Origin: Oscillospiraceae bacterium
GTDB taxonomy: Bacteria > Bacillota > Clostridia > Oscillospirales > Oscillospiraceae
Direction of reading: 5' to 3'
Assembly: GCA_016293865.1 (NCBI GenBank)
Contig: JAEDDG010000049.1
Location: 1-9,968 of the forward strand
DNA length: 9,968 nt
Shown one piece after another: positions 1 to 7,423 of this stretch. The notes under the pieces were generated by a model, which searched no databases, was not told the DNA's origin, and saw only the letters and a list, made by a program, of their open reading frames with translations. Each line of letters begins with the position of its first letter. The first letter of the stretch is position 1. Both the position numbers and the translations under genes were made by a program.

Positions 1-1351
1 CAGGACTGGGTGTGACGGTGACTTCGATGCCCGGCGCGGGATGGCTGGGCAAAACAGTCACAGAGCCGCCCTCTTCGGGCAGTTCAACCGTGGGCGGATC
101 GATGGGCGGCATATAGGCCCAGCCGGCGTAGAAAGTCTTCTCGTCAATGTCCGTGGTGGTGATTTCAGTAACAGGCGTGCCGCTGCAAGCCTCGTTGTCA
201 TACCAACCGGTGAAAAAATAGCCGTATCTCGTAACATTGGTGGGCAGCACTGCGCCGACACCATAGGTGTACTCTTCCACGTTGTCCTCAAGAATGACGC
301 CGCCGTTGGTGACCAGCGTCACCTTATAGACCTTGGGTGTCCAGTGCGCAGTATAACTTCTGTTACCTGTGCTGCCGTTGGGAATGGTAACCGTCATACT
401 GTTGTCACCGGTCAAACCGGTTCCGCTCCAGCCGGTAAAGTTGTAGCCGGTCTTTGTGGGGTTATTCAGTATAATGCCTTCACTTTCCACAGTATAGCCG
501 GTGGGGTTGGACGCCGTGCCGCCGTCCAGATTATAGGTGATATCGTAGGTTATCGGATCGCCGAAATTCGCCGTCAAAGTAATATTGGCACTTAACGTGG
601 AACCGAATGTGTATTTGGTATTGCCGTTGTACCAGCCCTGGAACACGTAGCCCTTCTTTGTGGGTTCGATGGGCGCTGCCACCGTGCTGCCGGTTTCCAC
701 GATCTCTCGGGCGTAGAGTTTGTTATTGGCGTCCATGAATGTGACGGTCTTTCCTTTGATTTTTTCCAGGCTCGTATTGCCGTAGAACATACCGCCATAG
801 ATAGAACCGTATTGGTTGGCGTTACCGTAGAATGCGGTGGGGGTACCGCTTGTGCAGTGTATCGATCCGCTCACACTGCTTAAGCCAATATTGCCTGTTA
901 CAGAACCGCCGTTTGCGTAAAGCCGGCAGTCATTACTGCCGTAACCAGTCGCCGTTACTTCAATATAACCATCGATAACACCGCCCTTGTACTCTTTACC
1001 GCCAATCGTATTGGACGCGTTGGGAGCGCTGTCGATCAGGGTCAGGCTGGTGTTTTTCTCAGAGCTGCCATCTTTCACCGTGATTACCCACACACTGTTT
1101 TTGTTTTTGAGGACATGACCATTCAGGTCAAGGGTAATCTCTTTATCGGATACTATAAGCCTCTCGCTGATCGTAATATCGGCCGTCAGCTTGATGACTG
1201 CACCGTCGGCAATTGCATTTCTCAGTGCTTCCTCGTCCTCGACCTCGACCGGAGTCACCGCGGGCATAGGGTCCTCCGCCAACGCCACCGTCGGCAGAAG
1301 TCCCACCAACAGGCAGACGGCCAGCAGCAGGCTAAAAATTCGTTTCTTCAT
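1..1351 (-). CDS. Secreted surface protein with InlB-type repeats (3' end cut by window edge)
   Basis: The reading frame is open from an ATG at 1351 to the left edge (450 codons), so the C-terminus is missing. An AGGAGG site lies 7 nt before the ATG. Residues 1-26 form a signal peptide (MKKR, a Leu/Val-rich core, then ALA before ED). Residues 36-85 have the 'EDEEALRNAI...LTADITI...LDLNGHVL' pattern seen at the start of beta-helical surface proteins of gut Firmicutes. Residues 110-195 are Gly/Asn/Tyr rich, as in a beta-helix. Then come three InlB-type (Flg_new/Listeria-Bacteroides) repeats with the diagnostic GYxFxGW core: GYVFQGWYNG (234-243), GYNFTGWSG (302-310) and GYFFTGWYDNEACSGTPV (377-394). 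The visible end (420-450) is Pro/Val/Thr rich and may begin another beta-domain. Known of the family: such repeats occur in large adhesin-like surface proteins. Ligand and wall anchor are not visible. It lies 51 bp after tetR on the same strand in an AT-rich gap with no convincing promoter, so co-transcription is possible. Confidence 0.85.
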   Translation of the reverse strand, partial: MKKRIFSLLLAVCLLVGLLPTVALAEDPMPAVTPVEVEDEEALRNAIADGAVIKLTADITISERLIVSDKEITLDLNGHVLKNKNSVWVITVKDGSSEKNTSLTLIDSAPNASNTIGGKEYKGGVIDGYIEVTATGYGSNDCRLYANGGSVTGNIGLSSVSGSIHCTSGTPTAFYGNANQYGSIYGGMFYGNTSLEKIKGKTVTFMDANNKLYAREIVETGSTVAAPIEPTKKGYVFQGWYNGNTKYTFGSTLSANITLTANFGDPITYDITYNLDGGTASNPTGYTVESEGIILNNPTKTGYNFTGWSGTGLTGDNSMTVTIPNGSTGNRSYTAHWTPKVYKVTLVTNGGVILEDNVEEYTYGVGAVLPTNVTRYGYFFTGWYDNEACSGTPVTEITTTDIDEKTFYAGWAYMPPIDPPTVELPEEGGSVTVLPSHPAPGIEVTVTPSP

Positions 1352-1402
1352 TTGATTTGCCTCCTGAAAAATATTGTGAATTTAATCTATTTTGAATGTA
1401 CC

Positions 1403-2008
1403 TTATTCTGTAACAGAATCCGGTCTTGCTTTCGGGTTGTATTTCATCACAAATAATGCCAGTGTTTCTTTCAGCACTTCCATCTGGGATTTCATATAGA
1501 ATTCATCCTCAAACAACGCATAATGGACGCATGCACGAATCAGAATGAAAATCAGCGGCGTCAGCTTCTGATAGGGGATCCCCAGTTTGTCCTCCAGGCT
1601 TTTTGCGTATTCGGTATAACGCTGATCCACGCCCGCAAAGAATTTCCTGCCGTATTCCCTGTATTTCGGGTGGGTGTACACCTGATACATCAGGCGGTAT
1701 TTCTTCCCATGCTTTTCTGCCGTCCAGTAAGGGATCTCATCAATGAACCGCCACAGGTCCTCCACATCCGCGGGGGCTTTCGCCATAAAGTCGTCTTCCA
1801 CCTTGCTCATGCAGTATTCAGTGGATTGGACGACCAGATCGTCCAGGTCCTCAAAATATGTATAGATCATCGTCGTGTTATATCCGCAATGCTTCGCCAG
1901 GGTGCGGATACCGGTGCCGTGCAGCCCCAAATCAGCAAAGCCGTTAAAGCATGTCTCCATAAGCGCAATCTTTTTGGCGTTCCACTGTTCCTGCGTATAA
2001 TTCGCCAT
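1403..2008 (-). CDS. TetR-family transcriptional regulator
   Basis: This 201-residue protein has the usual TetR length. The N-terminal three-helix DNA-binding domain is at about residues 14-60, with the helix-turn-helix near 31-52 (GTGIRTLAKHCGYNTTMIYTYF), matching the family pattern in which a small residue, then Y/F-x-Y-F, follows the recognition helix. The remainder (about 65-190) is helical, Tyr and Phe rich, and would be the ligand-binding and dimer domain. No inducer can be inferred. The start is the ATG at 2008, preceded by AGAGGTGAT about 6 nt upstream. The gene has its own sigma-A-like promoter with a 22-bp near-palindrome over the predicted transcription start, a layout typical of TetR autorepression. 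It lies directly downstream of the operon with the ABC transporter, beyond that operon's terminator. TetR genes next to transporter operons often control them, but that link is inference here. Confidence 0.9.
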   Translation of the reverse strand: MANYTQEQWNAKKIALMETCFNGFADLGLHGTGIRTLAKHCGYNTTMIYTYFEDLDDLVVQSTEYCMSKVEDDFMAKAPADVEDLWRFIDEIPYWTAEKHGKKYRLMYQVYTHPKYREYGRKFFAGVDQRYTEYAKSLEDKLGIPYQKLTPLIFILIRACVHYALFEDEFYMKSQMEVLKETLALFVMKYNPKARPDSVTE

Positions 2009-2022
2009 CTGATCACCTCTTT

Positions 2023-2044
2023 ATTCAAATCGTTCGCTTTGAAT
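2023..2044. promoter_or_regulatory. Candidate TetR operator (22-bp near-palindrome)
   Basis: ATTCAAA at 2023-2029 and TTTGAAT at 2038-2044 form a perfect 7-bp inverted repeat around an 8-nt centre (TCGTTCGC). Inside the centre CG..CG is also symmetric, so 18 of 22 positions obey dyad symmetry. The site begins 3 nt after the predicted -10 box of the tetR promoter and covers the expected transcription start, ending about 14 nt before the tetR ATG. Location and size fit an autoregulatory TetR operator. Binding itself is inferred. Confidence 0.6.
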
Positions 2045-2046
2045 TC

Positions 2047-2075
2047 AGTATAGTACATTTATATTGAAAAATCAA
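2047..2075 (-). promoter_or_regulatory. Sigma-A-type promoter of tetR
   Basis: On the minus strand, TTGATT (-35, at 2070-2075) and TATACT (-10, at 2047-2052) are separated by exactly 17 bp. Each hexamer is a close match to TTGACA/TATAAT. The predicted transcription start is near 2040, giving a leader of about 32 nt before the tetR ATG at 2008. Confidence 0.7.
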
Positions 2076-2212
2076 CGGGGTCTGCGCGGTATCTGCTGTA
2101 TGTCTGTCGACAGTCCGTCGTTTGAAGCTGTCCGGAGGCCTGAAAGACCCAACTCAGGGCGCGGCAAGGCACGGCCATGCATCTCCACGGGAAAGGGATA
2201 GGCAAATGCGCA

Positions 2213-2262
2213 GAAAAACACGCCATACGCAGCTTTTGCTGCTGAATATGGCGTGTTTTTTT
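2213..2262 (-). terminator. Intrinsic terminator of the lipid/ABC operon, possibly bidirectional
   Basis: A 10-bp perfect stem (ACACGCCATA at 2218-2227 with TATGGCGTGT at 2247-2256) encloses a second 5-bp stem (GCAGC 2229-2233 with GCTGC 2238-2242) around a TTTT loop. A poly-A run lies on the left and poly-T on the right, so transcripts of either strand end in a U-tract: about 5 U on the minus strand and 7 on the plus strand. All supported genes are on the minus strand, and it lies 94 bp past the cupin stop codon, so its main job is to end the five-gene operon. The minus-strand sequence from here to the tetR -35 box (2076-2212) holds no gene I can support. Confidence 0.85.
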
Positions 2263-2280
2263 GTTGACTGCTTCTGTTTG

Positions 2281-2331
2281 ACAGGTGCTCTTTTCGTATG
2301 ATCCGGCTGACACCGTTTGATCAGCACCTGT
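2281..2331. repeat. 9-bp inverted repeat downstream of the cupin gene
   Basis: ACAGGTGCT (2281-2289) and AGCACCTGT (2323-2331) are perfect reverse complements separated by 33 nt. In the operon transcript they would form a stem-loop between the cupin stop codon and the terminator. There is no U-tract next to it, so it is not a terminator itself. It could protect the 3' end of the mRNA or be a protein binding site. No function is shown. Confidence 0.4.
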
Positions 2332-2355
2332 ATTTCCGCCGCGCTGTTTCTGCGC

Positions 2356-2703
2356 TTACCTGTAGAGGATCAGGGCAATCAGCTTTGTGACCGAACCGCT
2401 GTTGTTTGTGACGCCGTGGCATTCACCCGGTGGGCAAACCGTCACATCGCCTGTCATGAGATGCTCCATAACGCCGTTGTCGTTATAATCGGCCTCGCCT
2501 TCCAGCACATAAAACAGCTCCGTCTCCTCCAGATGCTCATGGGTACCGATGCCGCATCCCGGCTCAAGGGTAATCACAGAAAACAACCGTCCCTTGTTCA
2601 GAAGCTCTTCCGGTGTGGCCAGTGCGCTTATTTTCACACTGCCGGGTCCGCCGCGCATGTTCTCCGTTACTTTTTCCGGACGCGCCTGCGCTCTTTTAAT
2701 CAT
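2356..2703 (-). CDS. Small single-domain cupin protein
   Basis: This 115-residue protein is one cupin barrel. Cupin motif 1 is present: H55-x-H57, then E62 and a Gly six residues later (GTHEHLEETELFYVLEG). Motif 2 matches G(X)5PxG(X)2H(X)3N exactly: GDVTVCPPGECHGVTN, with His96. The three His and one Glu form the usual metal site, so a metal-bound cupin is likely. The substrate is unknown; such proteins include isomerases, dioxygenases and small-molecule sensors. The frame opens further upstream at a TTG (2727), but the ATG at 2703 is preferred because GGGAGG lies 8 nt before it and the TTG overlaps the end of the permease gene. It begins 16 bp after the permease stop codon and is the last gene before the terminator, so it is co-transcribed with the transporter. 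Confidence 0.88.
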   Translation of the reverse strand: MIKRAQARPEKVTENMRGGPGSVKISALATPEELLNKGRLFSVITLEPGCGIGTHEHLEETELFYVLEGEADYNDNGVMEHLMTGDVTVCPPGECHGVTNNSGSVTKLIALILYR

Positions 2704-2719
2704 CGCTTTTTCCTCCCAT

Positions 2720-5700
2720 TTATTCAACCGACTTCAACGATTCGGCCATATTGATTTTTTCAAGACGACGGTACATGAATCCGTCCACAACCACTGCAAA
2801 TGCAAATGTCAGCAGCACCGCCCACAGACAGCTCAGCGGCGCAATCCGGTTTGCAAAACTCACCAGATCAATCTGAATCTGCGCCATCACATACAGATGC
2901 AGGAGTTTGCCCAGGCCAAGCCCCACCAGAGCACCCATGCCGGTCATAATCAGGTTTTCCCTGAAAATATACATGGCCAGCTCGCCGGGGTAAAATCCCA
3001 AGACCTTGAGCGTTGCAATTTCACGGACGCGCTCGGAGATGCTGATGTTGGTCAGATTGTAGATCACCGCGAAGGCCAGCGCGCCGGCACAGACAATCAC
3101 CAGCAGCACAACGTACTTCAGATTTCCGAGAATGCTGCCGACACGGTCGCGCATCACGCTGCAGACGGACACGTTTGCCACGCCCGACACATCCAGAAAC
3201 GCGGCGGAAAGCCCGTATTCATCTGCACCGTCAGCGGCATTCACCAGCGCCGTGCGGATCTCCGGTGCACTCCCCAGCGCCTGCCGGAAGGTTTCCGCAG
3301 TCATATAGACATAATTGTAAATGTAATTGTCACAGATGTCTGAAACCGTGACCTCAATCGGCTCCGTCTCATTATACAGAATGGTTACGCGGTCTCCCCT
3401 GCTGATTCCCAGCTGCGCGGCGATGCCGCTGGTCACGACAGCGCTTCCGTCACCGGGCCATGAAACGGCGCCGTCATCGCTGCAGAGATTGATAAAGTCT
3501 TCGATTCCCGCGCCGTCGCTGGCCATCAGATAAGCTGTTCCGGTGGATCCGCCGGCTCTGAGCTTTGCAGCACTCTCGTGCACAAACAGAATCTGCTCAG
3601 CGCCCTCCACCGCTTCCAGCTCCGTCCTGGTCTTTTCAGACAGATCGTCCGACAGCGTGACCGCCATATCATACAGCGAAATCTCTCCGTATTGATCGTC
3701 CACGACGCCGCTGATGGAGTCGTTGATGCCGAAGCCGGTCAGCAGCAAAGCTGTGCAGCCCGCCACGCCGAGCACCATCATCAGCAGGCGTTTGACATAC
3801 CGGAACACATTGCGCGCAGAAACCTTCTGCAGGAATTTGAAGCGCTTCCATATGAACGGAAGATACTCCAGGAAAATCCGCTTGCCGGACGGCGGCGCTT
3901 TTGGCCGGATCAGTTCAGCCGGCACGCCGGTCAGCGCACCGCGGCAGCACAGCCACGTAACGGCAAGGACGCTGAACAGGTACGCCGCAGTCGTGACGGC
4001 GCCCAGACGGTAATCAAACACCAGCGTCAGCGGCGCGAACCCGTACATGATGTCATAGACATGCCACAGCAGCTTCGGGATCAGCCAGGAACCCAGATAA
4101 AAGCCGCCGATGCAGCCCGCCAGCGACGAACTGCCGACATAAAACAGATATTTTTCCGCAATGGCCCAGTTCCCGTATCCAAGTGCCTTCAGCACACCGA
4201 TCTGGACGCGCTGCTCATCCACCATGCGGCTCATGGTGGTCATGCAGATCAGCGCAGCCACGAGGAAGAAAAACAGTGGGAACACATTGGAAACGCCCTT
4301 GACAATATCCGCATCGTTCTCGAAACAGGCGTAGCCCACATTTGTGGTCCTGTCCAGAACGTAAACCGACGGTTTTTCAATCTGCTCAATCTCAGCGCGG
4401 CCGTCTTCCAGCTTTTTCTGCGCGTCATCCAGCTCGGCCTTCCCGTCCTCCAGCTCCAGGCGGGCATCTTCAAGCTCATCTGCCGCCTGCTCCAGCTGGC
4501 TGCGCGCCTCCTCCAGCTCTGTTTCAGCCGAAGCAAAGCCGTCCTCCGCCTCTGCCTGCGCCGCATAATAACTGTTCCAGTTTGCGGCCAGCGTCATCCG
4601 CGCCTGCTCCAGCTGTGCATCGGAAGCGTCAAGCTGTGCATAGCCGGCCTCCAGCTGTGTCTGCAGACCGTCAAGCTCTGCCCGCGAAGCGTCAATTTCA
4701 TCCTGATATGCGCTGAACTGCGCCTGTGCCGCCGCATACTGCGCTTCCAGTGCTTCGAGCTGCTGGACAATCTGCGCCCGCGCAGCCTGCAGCTGCTCGA
4801 TTTCCTGCTGCGCGTCCGAACCTTCAAGCGCCGCCAGCTGCCGGTCAATTTCGGCAGCCGCCGCGTTCAGTTCGTCCCTGGCTGCCTCATACGTTTCAAG
4901 GGCTGAAGCCCGCTGCGCATCCAGTGCGGCGGCCTTCTCATCCAGCTGCGCCCTGCCTTCGCTCAGCGCCGCAGACTGTGTGTCCAGCTCATCCCGGGCG
5001 CTCTGCAGCTGCGTTGCGGATGCATCGATCTGCTTCTGTCCGGAAACCAGTTCGTTCAGGGCCGTCCGCAGCTGTGCCTGCGTATCCGCCTTGGCCTGCG
5101 TATAGTCAGCAAGCGCCTGTTCATAATCCTTCTGTCCCTGACTGTACTCTTCAAGGCCCTTTTCATATTCCGCCTGCCCGTCCCCGTACGCGTCGAGTCC
5201 TTCCTGGTATGCGGTTTCATATTCTTCCAGCTGTTCCCGGGCATCCTCAACCAGGCTGTCATAGCGCGCCTGCGCCGCATCCTCAGCTGCCGCGGTAACG
5301 GAATCTTCCGCAGCGGAAAGCGCATCGGCATAAGCGTCGGAATAGACGCTGCCTGTCTCTTCCAGCGTCAGATCAATTTCCGTGTAGTAATCCACATCAA
5401 AGCCGTCCGGCAGAAGGTAAGCAAACGCGGCAATGGATCCGTTGCCCAGATTGGTCGTTCCGCGTTCAAAATTCAGGTAAATCGGCGACTGAACAAGGCC
5501 AACGACCGTATAGGTGTCATAGGCAAAGTATTCTGCGATCTCACTGTCTGCGTCTTCGGAAATCTGCAGCTGTGTGCCGATGTCAGCGCCGGTTCCCCAC
5601 CTGGAATCCAGCACGCATTCGTCGGGCGTCTGCGGCAGCCGGCCTTCGGTCACAGTCAGTCTGTTCACTTTCTCCGTCACAGAGCAGAATTTCAAAATCA

Positions 5701-5998
5701 GCTCCGACTGCTCTCTGAAAGTGACCGGCGCGTCAACAAAAACTGCGCCTTCCGCATTCCTGACGCCGTCTGCCGATGCCATTGCCTCAACCGCCGCATC
5801 GTCATATCCCAGAGTTGAAAGAACCCGGTAATCAAACATCGCGTTTTCGGCCAGATAGTTGTCTGCCGTTTTGATCATGGCCGTTTTGGTGACGCGCAGT
5901 CCGGCAAAAAAGCCGACACCCAGCGCCATAATGGCAAAAATAGCCAGGAACCGGCCGAGACTATGTAAGATTTCTCTCAGTGAAGATTTTCTCAGCAT
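2720..5998 (-). CDS. FtsX-family ABC transporter permease with long extracellular coiled coil
   Basis: This protein of 1092 residues is predicted to be an inner-membrane permease. Order of parts: TM1 (about 17-35), a small extracellular domain (36-225), a Glu/Ala/Gln-rich coiled coil (226-541), a conserved linker ('VYVLDRTTNVGY'), TM2-4 (about 571-587, 617-640, 663-684), then a second FtsX unit with TM5 (736-757), a second extracellular domain (758-960) and TM6-8 (961-983, 1013-1037, 1055-1076). The hallmark FtsX segments are MVDEQRVQIGVLKALGYG and ISERVREIATLKVLGFYPGE, placed after TM2 and TM6. The 1+3+1+3 layout is the duplicated FtsX/MacB-like form. The ATG at 5998 was chosen because GGAAGG lies 7 nt upstream; the frame opens earlier only inside the ATPase gene. 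The ATPase gene ends 37 bp upstream. Known of the family: these permeases move lipids, peptides or drugs, or signal to wall enzymes. The substrate here is unknown. Confidence 0.93.
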   Translation of the reverse strand: MLRKSSLREILHSLGRFLAIFAIMALGVGFFAGLRVTKTAMIKTADNYLAENAMFDYRVLSTLGYDDAAVEAMASADGVRNAEGAVFVDAPVTFREQSELILKFCSVTEKVNRLTVTEGRLPQTPDECVLDSRWGTGADIGTQLQISEDADSEIAEYFAYDTYTVVGLVQSPIYLNFERGTTNLGNGSIAAFAYLLPDGFDVDYYTEIDLTLEETGSVYSDAYADALSAAEDSVTAAAEDAAQARYDSLVEDAREQLEEYETAYQEGLDAYGDGQAEYEKGLEEYSQGQKDYEQALADYTQAKADTQAQLRTALNELVSGQKQIDASATQLQSARDELDTQSAALSEGRAQLDEKAAALDAQRASALETYEAARDELNAAAAEIDRQLAALEGSDAQQEIEQLQAARAQIVQQLEALEAQYAAAQAQFSAYQDEIDASRAELDGLQTQLEAGYAQLDASDAQLEQARMTLAANWNSYYAAQAEAEDGFASAETELEEARSQLEQAADELEDARLELEDGKAELDDAQKKLEDGRAEIEQIEKPSVYVLDRTTNVGYACFENDADIVKGVSNVFPLFFFLVAALICMTTMSRMVDEQRVQIGVLKALGYGNWAIAEKYLFYVGSSSLAGCIGGFYLGSWLIPKLLWHVYDIMYGFAPLTLVFDYRLGAVTTAAYLFSVLAVTWLCCRGALTGVPAELIRPKAPPSGKRIFLEYLPFIWKRFKFLQKVSARNVFRYVKRLLMMVLGVAGCTALLLTGFGINDSISGVVDDQYGEISLYDMAVTLSDDLSEKTRTELEAVEGAEQILFVHESAAKLRAGGSTGTAYLMASDGAGIEDFINLCSDDGAVSWPGDGSAVVTSGIAAQLGISRGDRVTILYNETEPIEVTVSDICDNYIYNYVYMTAETFRQALGSAPEIRTALVNAADGADEYGLSAAFLDVSGVANVSVCSVMRDRVGSILGNLKYVVLLVIVCAGALAFAVIYNLTNISISERVREIATLKVLGFYPGELAMYIFRENLIMTGMGALVGLGLGKLLHLYVMAQIQIDLVSFANRIAPLSCLWAVLLTFAFAVVVDGFMYRRLEKINMAESLKSVE

Positions 5999-6035
5999 AA
6001 AATGCCTTCCGTTTCTGTATCTCCGCGCAGGCGTC

Positions 6036-6740
6036 TTACCACTCAATCTGATCAATGGGCGTCACATGCGCGTTGCGTCTGACCTCCGTGACCGTCCCGT
6101 TCTTCACGCGCACAACCCGGTCGGCCATCGGCGTAATGGCCTGGTTGTGCGTGATAATCACCACGGTCATCCCAAGCTTCCGCCCGGCATCCTGCAGAAG
6201 CTGCAGGATGGCCTTACCTGTCACATAATCCAGCGCGCCGGTGGGCTCGTCGCACAGCAAAAGCTTCGGGTTCTTGGCCAATGCGCGTGCAATGGCCACC
6301 CGCTGCTGCTCTCCGCCGGACAGCTGCGCCGGGAAGTTGGCCGCCCGGTTTTTCAGCCCGACCTGGGCCAGAACCTGCGCCGCATCCAGGGGATGCGCGC
6401 AGATCTGCGTGGCCAGTTCCACATTTTCAAGCGCGGTCAGATTGGGGATCAGGTTGTAAAACTGAAAAACAAAGCCGATGTCATGCCGCCGGTATGTAGT
6501 CAGCTGCCGCTTTCCATAGCCGGCAATGTCCTCACCGTCCACAATTACGTGGCCCTCCGTCAGCGCGTCCATCCCGCCGAGGATGTTCAGAAGCGTTGTT
6601 TTTCCCGCACCCGAAGCGCCGACAACCGCACAGATTTCGCCTTTTTCAATTTCAAAGCTCACATCTTTCAGAGCGTCAATCTTGACTTCTCCCATGGTAT
6701 AGGTCTTTTTGACATTTTTGAATTCAACGTATGCGCTCAT
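6036..6740 (-). CDS. ABC transporter ATP-binding protein (MacB/LolD/YtrE-like)
   Basis: This 234-residue cytoplasmic ATPase carries all motifs of an active ABC domain: Walker A GASGAGKT (41-48), Q-loop Gln93 in FVFQFYNL, signature LSGGEQQR (140-147), Walker B LLLCDE with Glu165, D-loop ALD, and switch His198 in ITHN. The sequence 'NLIPNLTALENVELA' is typical of the subfamily that pairs with FtsX-type permeases. It therefore most likely powers the permease encoded immediately downstream. The frame opens further upstream, but the ATG at 6740 is the start because GAGGGAG lies 5 nt before it and the family begins here ('MSAYVEFKNVKKTY'). The ATG overlaps the plsY stop codon as ATGA, so translation is probably coupled to plsY. 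Confidence 0.96.
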   Translation of the reverse strand: MSAYVEFKNVKKTYTMGEVKIDALKDVSFEIEKGEICAVVGASGAGKTTLLNILGGMDALTEGHVIVDGEDIAGYGKRQLTTYRRHDIGFVFQFYNLIPNLTALENVELATQICAHPLDAAQVLAQVGLKNRAANFPAQLSGGEQQRVAIARALAKNPKLLLCDEPTGALDYVTGKAILQLLQDAGRKLGMTVVIITHNQAITPMADRVVRVKNGTVTEVRRNAHVTPIDQIEW

Positions 6741-7387
6741 GATTCTCCCTCTTGGTCCGCTTTCCCATCCGCATCTTTCTGTTCCTTTTTCCCGCCGAAT
6801 GCAAATTCCGGCTCCGTACCGGCACGCAGGCGCTTCAGATTTGCTCGGTGCATAAACCATACAACAACCATTACAAACACAGCGCACACCAGCGTCAGCG
6901 TATCATGAACGCCGAAAATCACCAGAGAGATCGGGAACATCAGTGCGCCGGTCAGCGAGCACACCGAGACTTTGTGCGTCAGAATAAACATCAGCAGAAA
7001 CGTCGTCAGCATAACGCCGAACGCGCGCGGGTACAGCAGCAGCGCAACTGCGGCGCCCACCGCCACGCCTTTTCCGCCCTTGAAGCCGTAGTAAACCGGC
7101 CAGCAGTGACCGACCGTGCATGCCATGGCAGCCACAAGTACGCCTTCGCGTCCCATCAGCAGATGGCCGATCAGCATGCTCAGCGCCGTTTTGAGAAAAT
7201 CGCCCACAAGCGTCAGCGCGCCGGCCTTCGGCCCGAACACCCGGGCCACATTGGTTGCGCCGGCATTTTTGCTGCCCTGTTCCCGTACATCGCACTTGAG
7301 CACGCTGCGCGTATATAAAATCGCCGTATTGAAAGAGCCGATCAGGTATGCCGCCGCAATCACGGCAACTGTTTTTAATACTTCCAT
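6737..7387 (-). CDS. plsY: Acyl-phosphate:glycerol-3-phosphate acyltransferase PlsY
   Basis: PlsY is an integral membrane enzyme that transfers an acyl chain from acyl phosphate to glycerol-3-phosphate, giving lysophosphatidic acid, the first step of phospholipid synthesis in most bacteria. The 216-residue protein has the family motifs: YLIGSFNTA (14-22), the glycine-rich GSKNAGATN (38-46) followed by R and FGPKAGA, D63 in the 'DFLKTAL' segment, GHCWPVYYGFKGGKGVA (93-109), and the C-terminal HRANLKRLRAGTE (180-192). Several hydrophobic segments are present. After the last motif there is a charged tail rich in Lys, Asp, Glu and Gly. A GTG lies two codons upstream, but the ATG at 7387 fits better since AGAGG lies 5 nt before it and would overlap the GTG. 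It lies 36 bp after the acyltransferase gene and overlaps the ATPase start by 4 bases. Its product is the substrate expected for the PlsC-like neighbour. Confidence 0.95.
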   Translation of the reverse strand: MEVLKTVAVIAAAYLIGSFNTAILYTRSVLKCDVREQGSKNAGATNVARVFGPKAGALTLVGDFLKTALSMLIGHLLMGREGVLVAAMACTVGHCWPVYYGFKGGKGVAVGAAVALLLYPRAFGVMLTTFLLMFILTHKVSVCSLTGALMFPISLVIFGVHDTLTLVCAVFVMVVVWFMHRANLKRLRAGTEPEFAFGGKKEQKDADGKADQEGES

Positions 7388-7423
7388 TTTCACCTCTGCA
7401 GGACGTGTATCCCGCCAAATCTC

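Noticed and set aside
41..595. Plus-strand reading frame of 184 codons at the left edge
   Set aside because: It is antisense to the surface protein, whose minus-strand frame is open throughout, has a signal peptide and InlB repeats.
1403..1415. Short TTCTG/CAGAA hairpin at the end of tetR as a terminator
   Set aside because: The stem is only 5 bp with a 3-nt loop and no U-tract, so it is too weak to call a terminator.
2059..2313. Minus-strand reading frame of 84 codons between tetR and the cupin gene
   Set aside because: It runs straight through the terminator hairpin and the tetR -35 box, has no ribosome binding site and resembles no known protein.
3578..4906. Long plus-strand reading frame of 442 codons
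   Set aside because: It is antisense to the permease coiled coil. The GC-biased, repetitive codons of that region keep other frames open, and the product is a low-complexity Arg/Leu/Gln-rich sequence with no domain.
4376..5323. Possible tandem DNA repeat within the permease gene
   Set aside because: The repetition is at protein level, as heptads of a coiled coil with varied codons. I see no exact DNA repeat unit that would suggest a recent tandem expansion.
5999..6055. Earlier start for the permease at 6055
   Set aside because: It would overlap the ATPase gene and lacks a ribosome binding site. The ATG at 5998 has GGAAGG at good spacing and is followed directly by the usual N-terminal helix.
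5859..6908. Plus-strand reading frame of 349 codons opposite the ABC ATPase
   Set aside because: It is antisense to the fully motif-complete ATPase and the permease start, and its translation has no recognisable family pattern.
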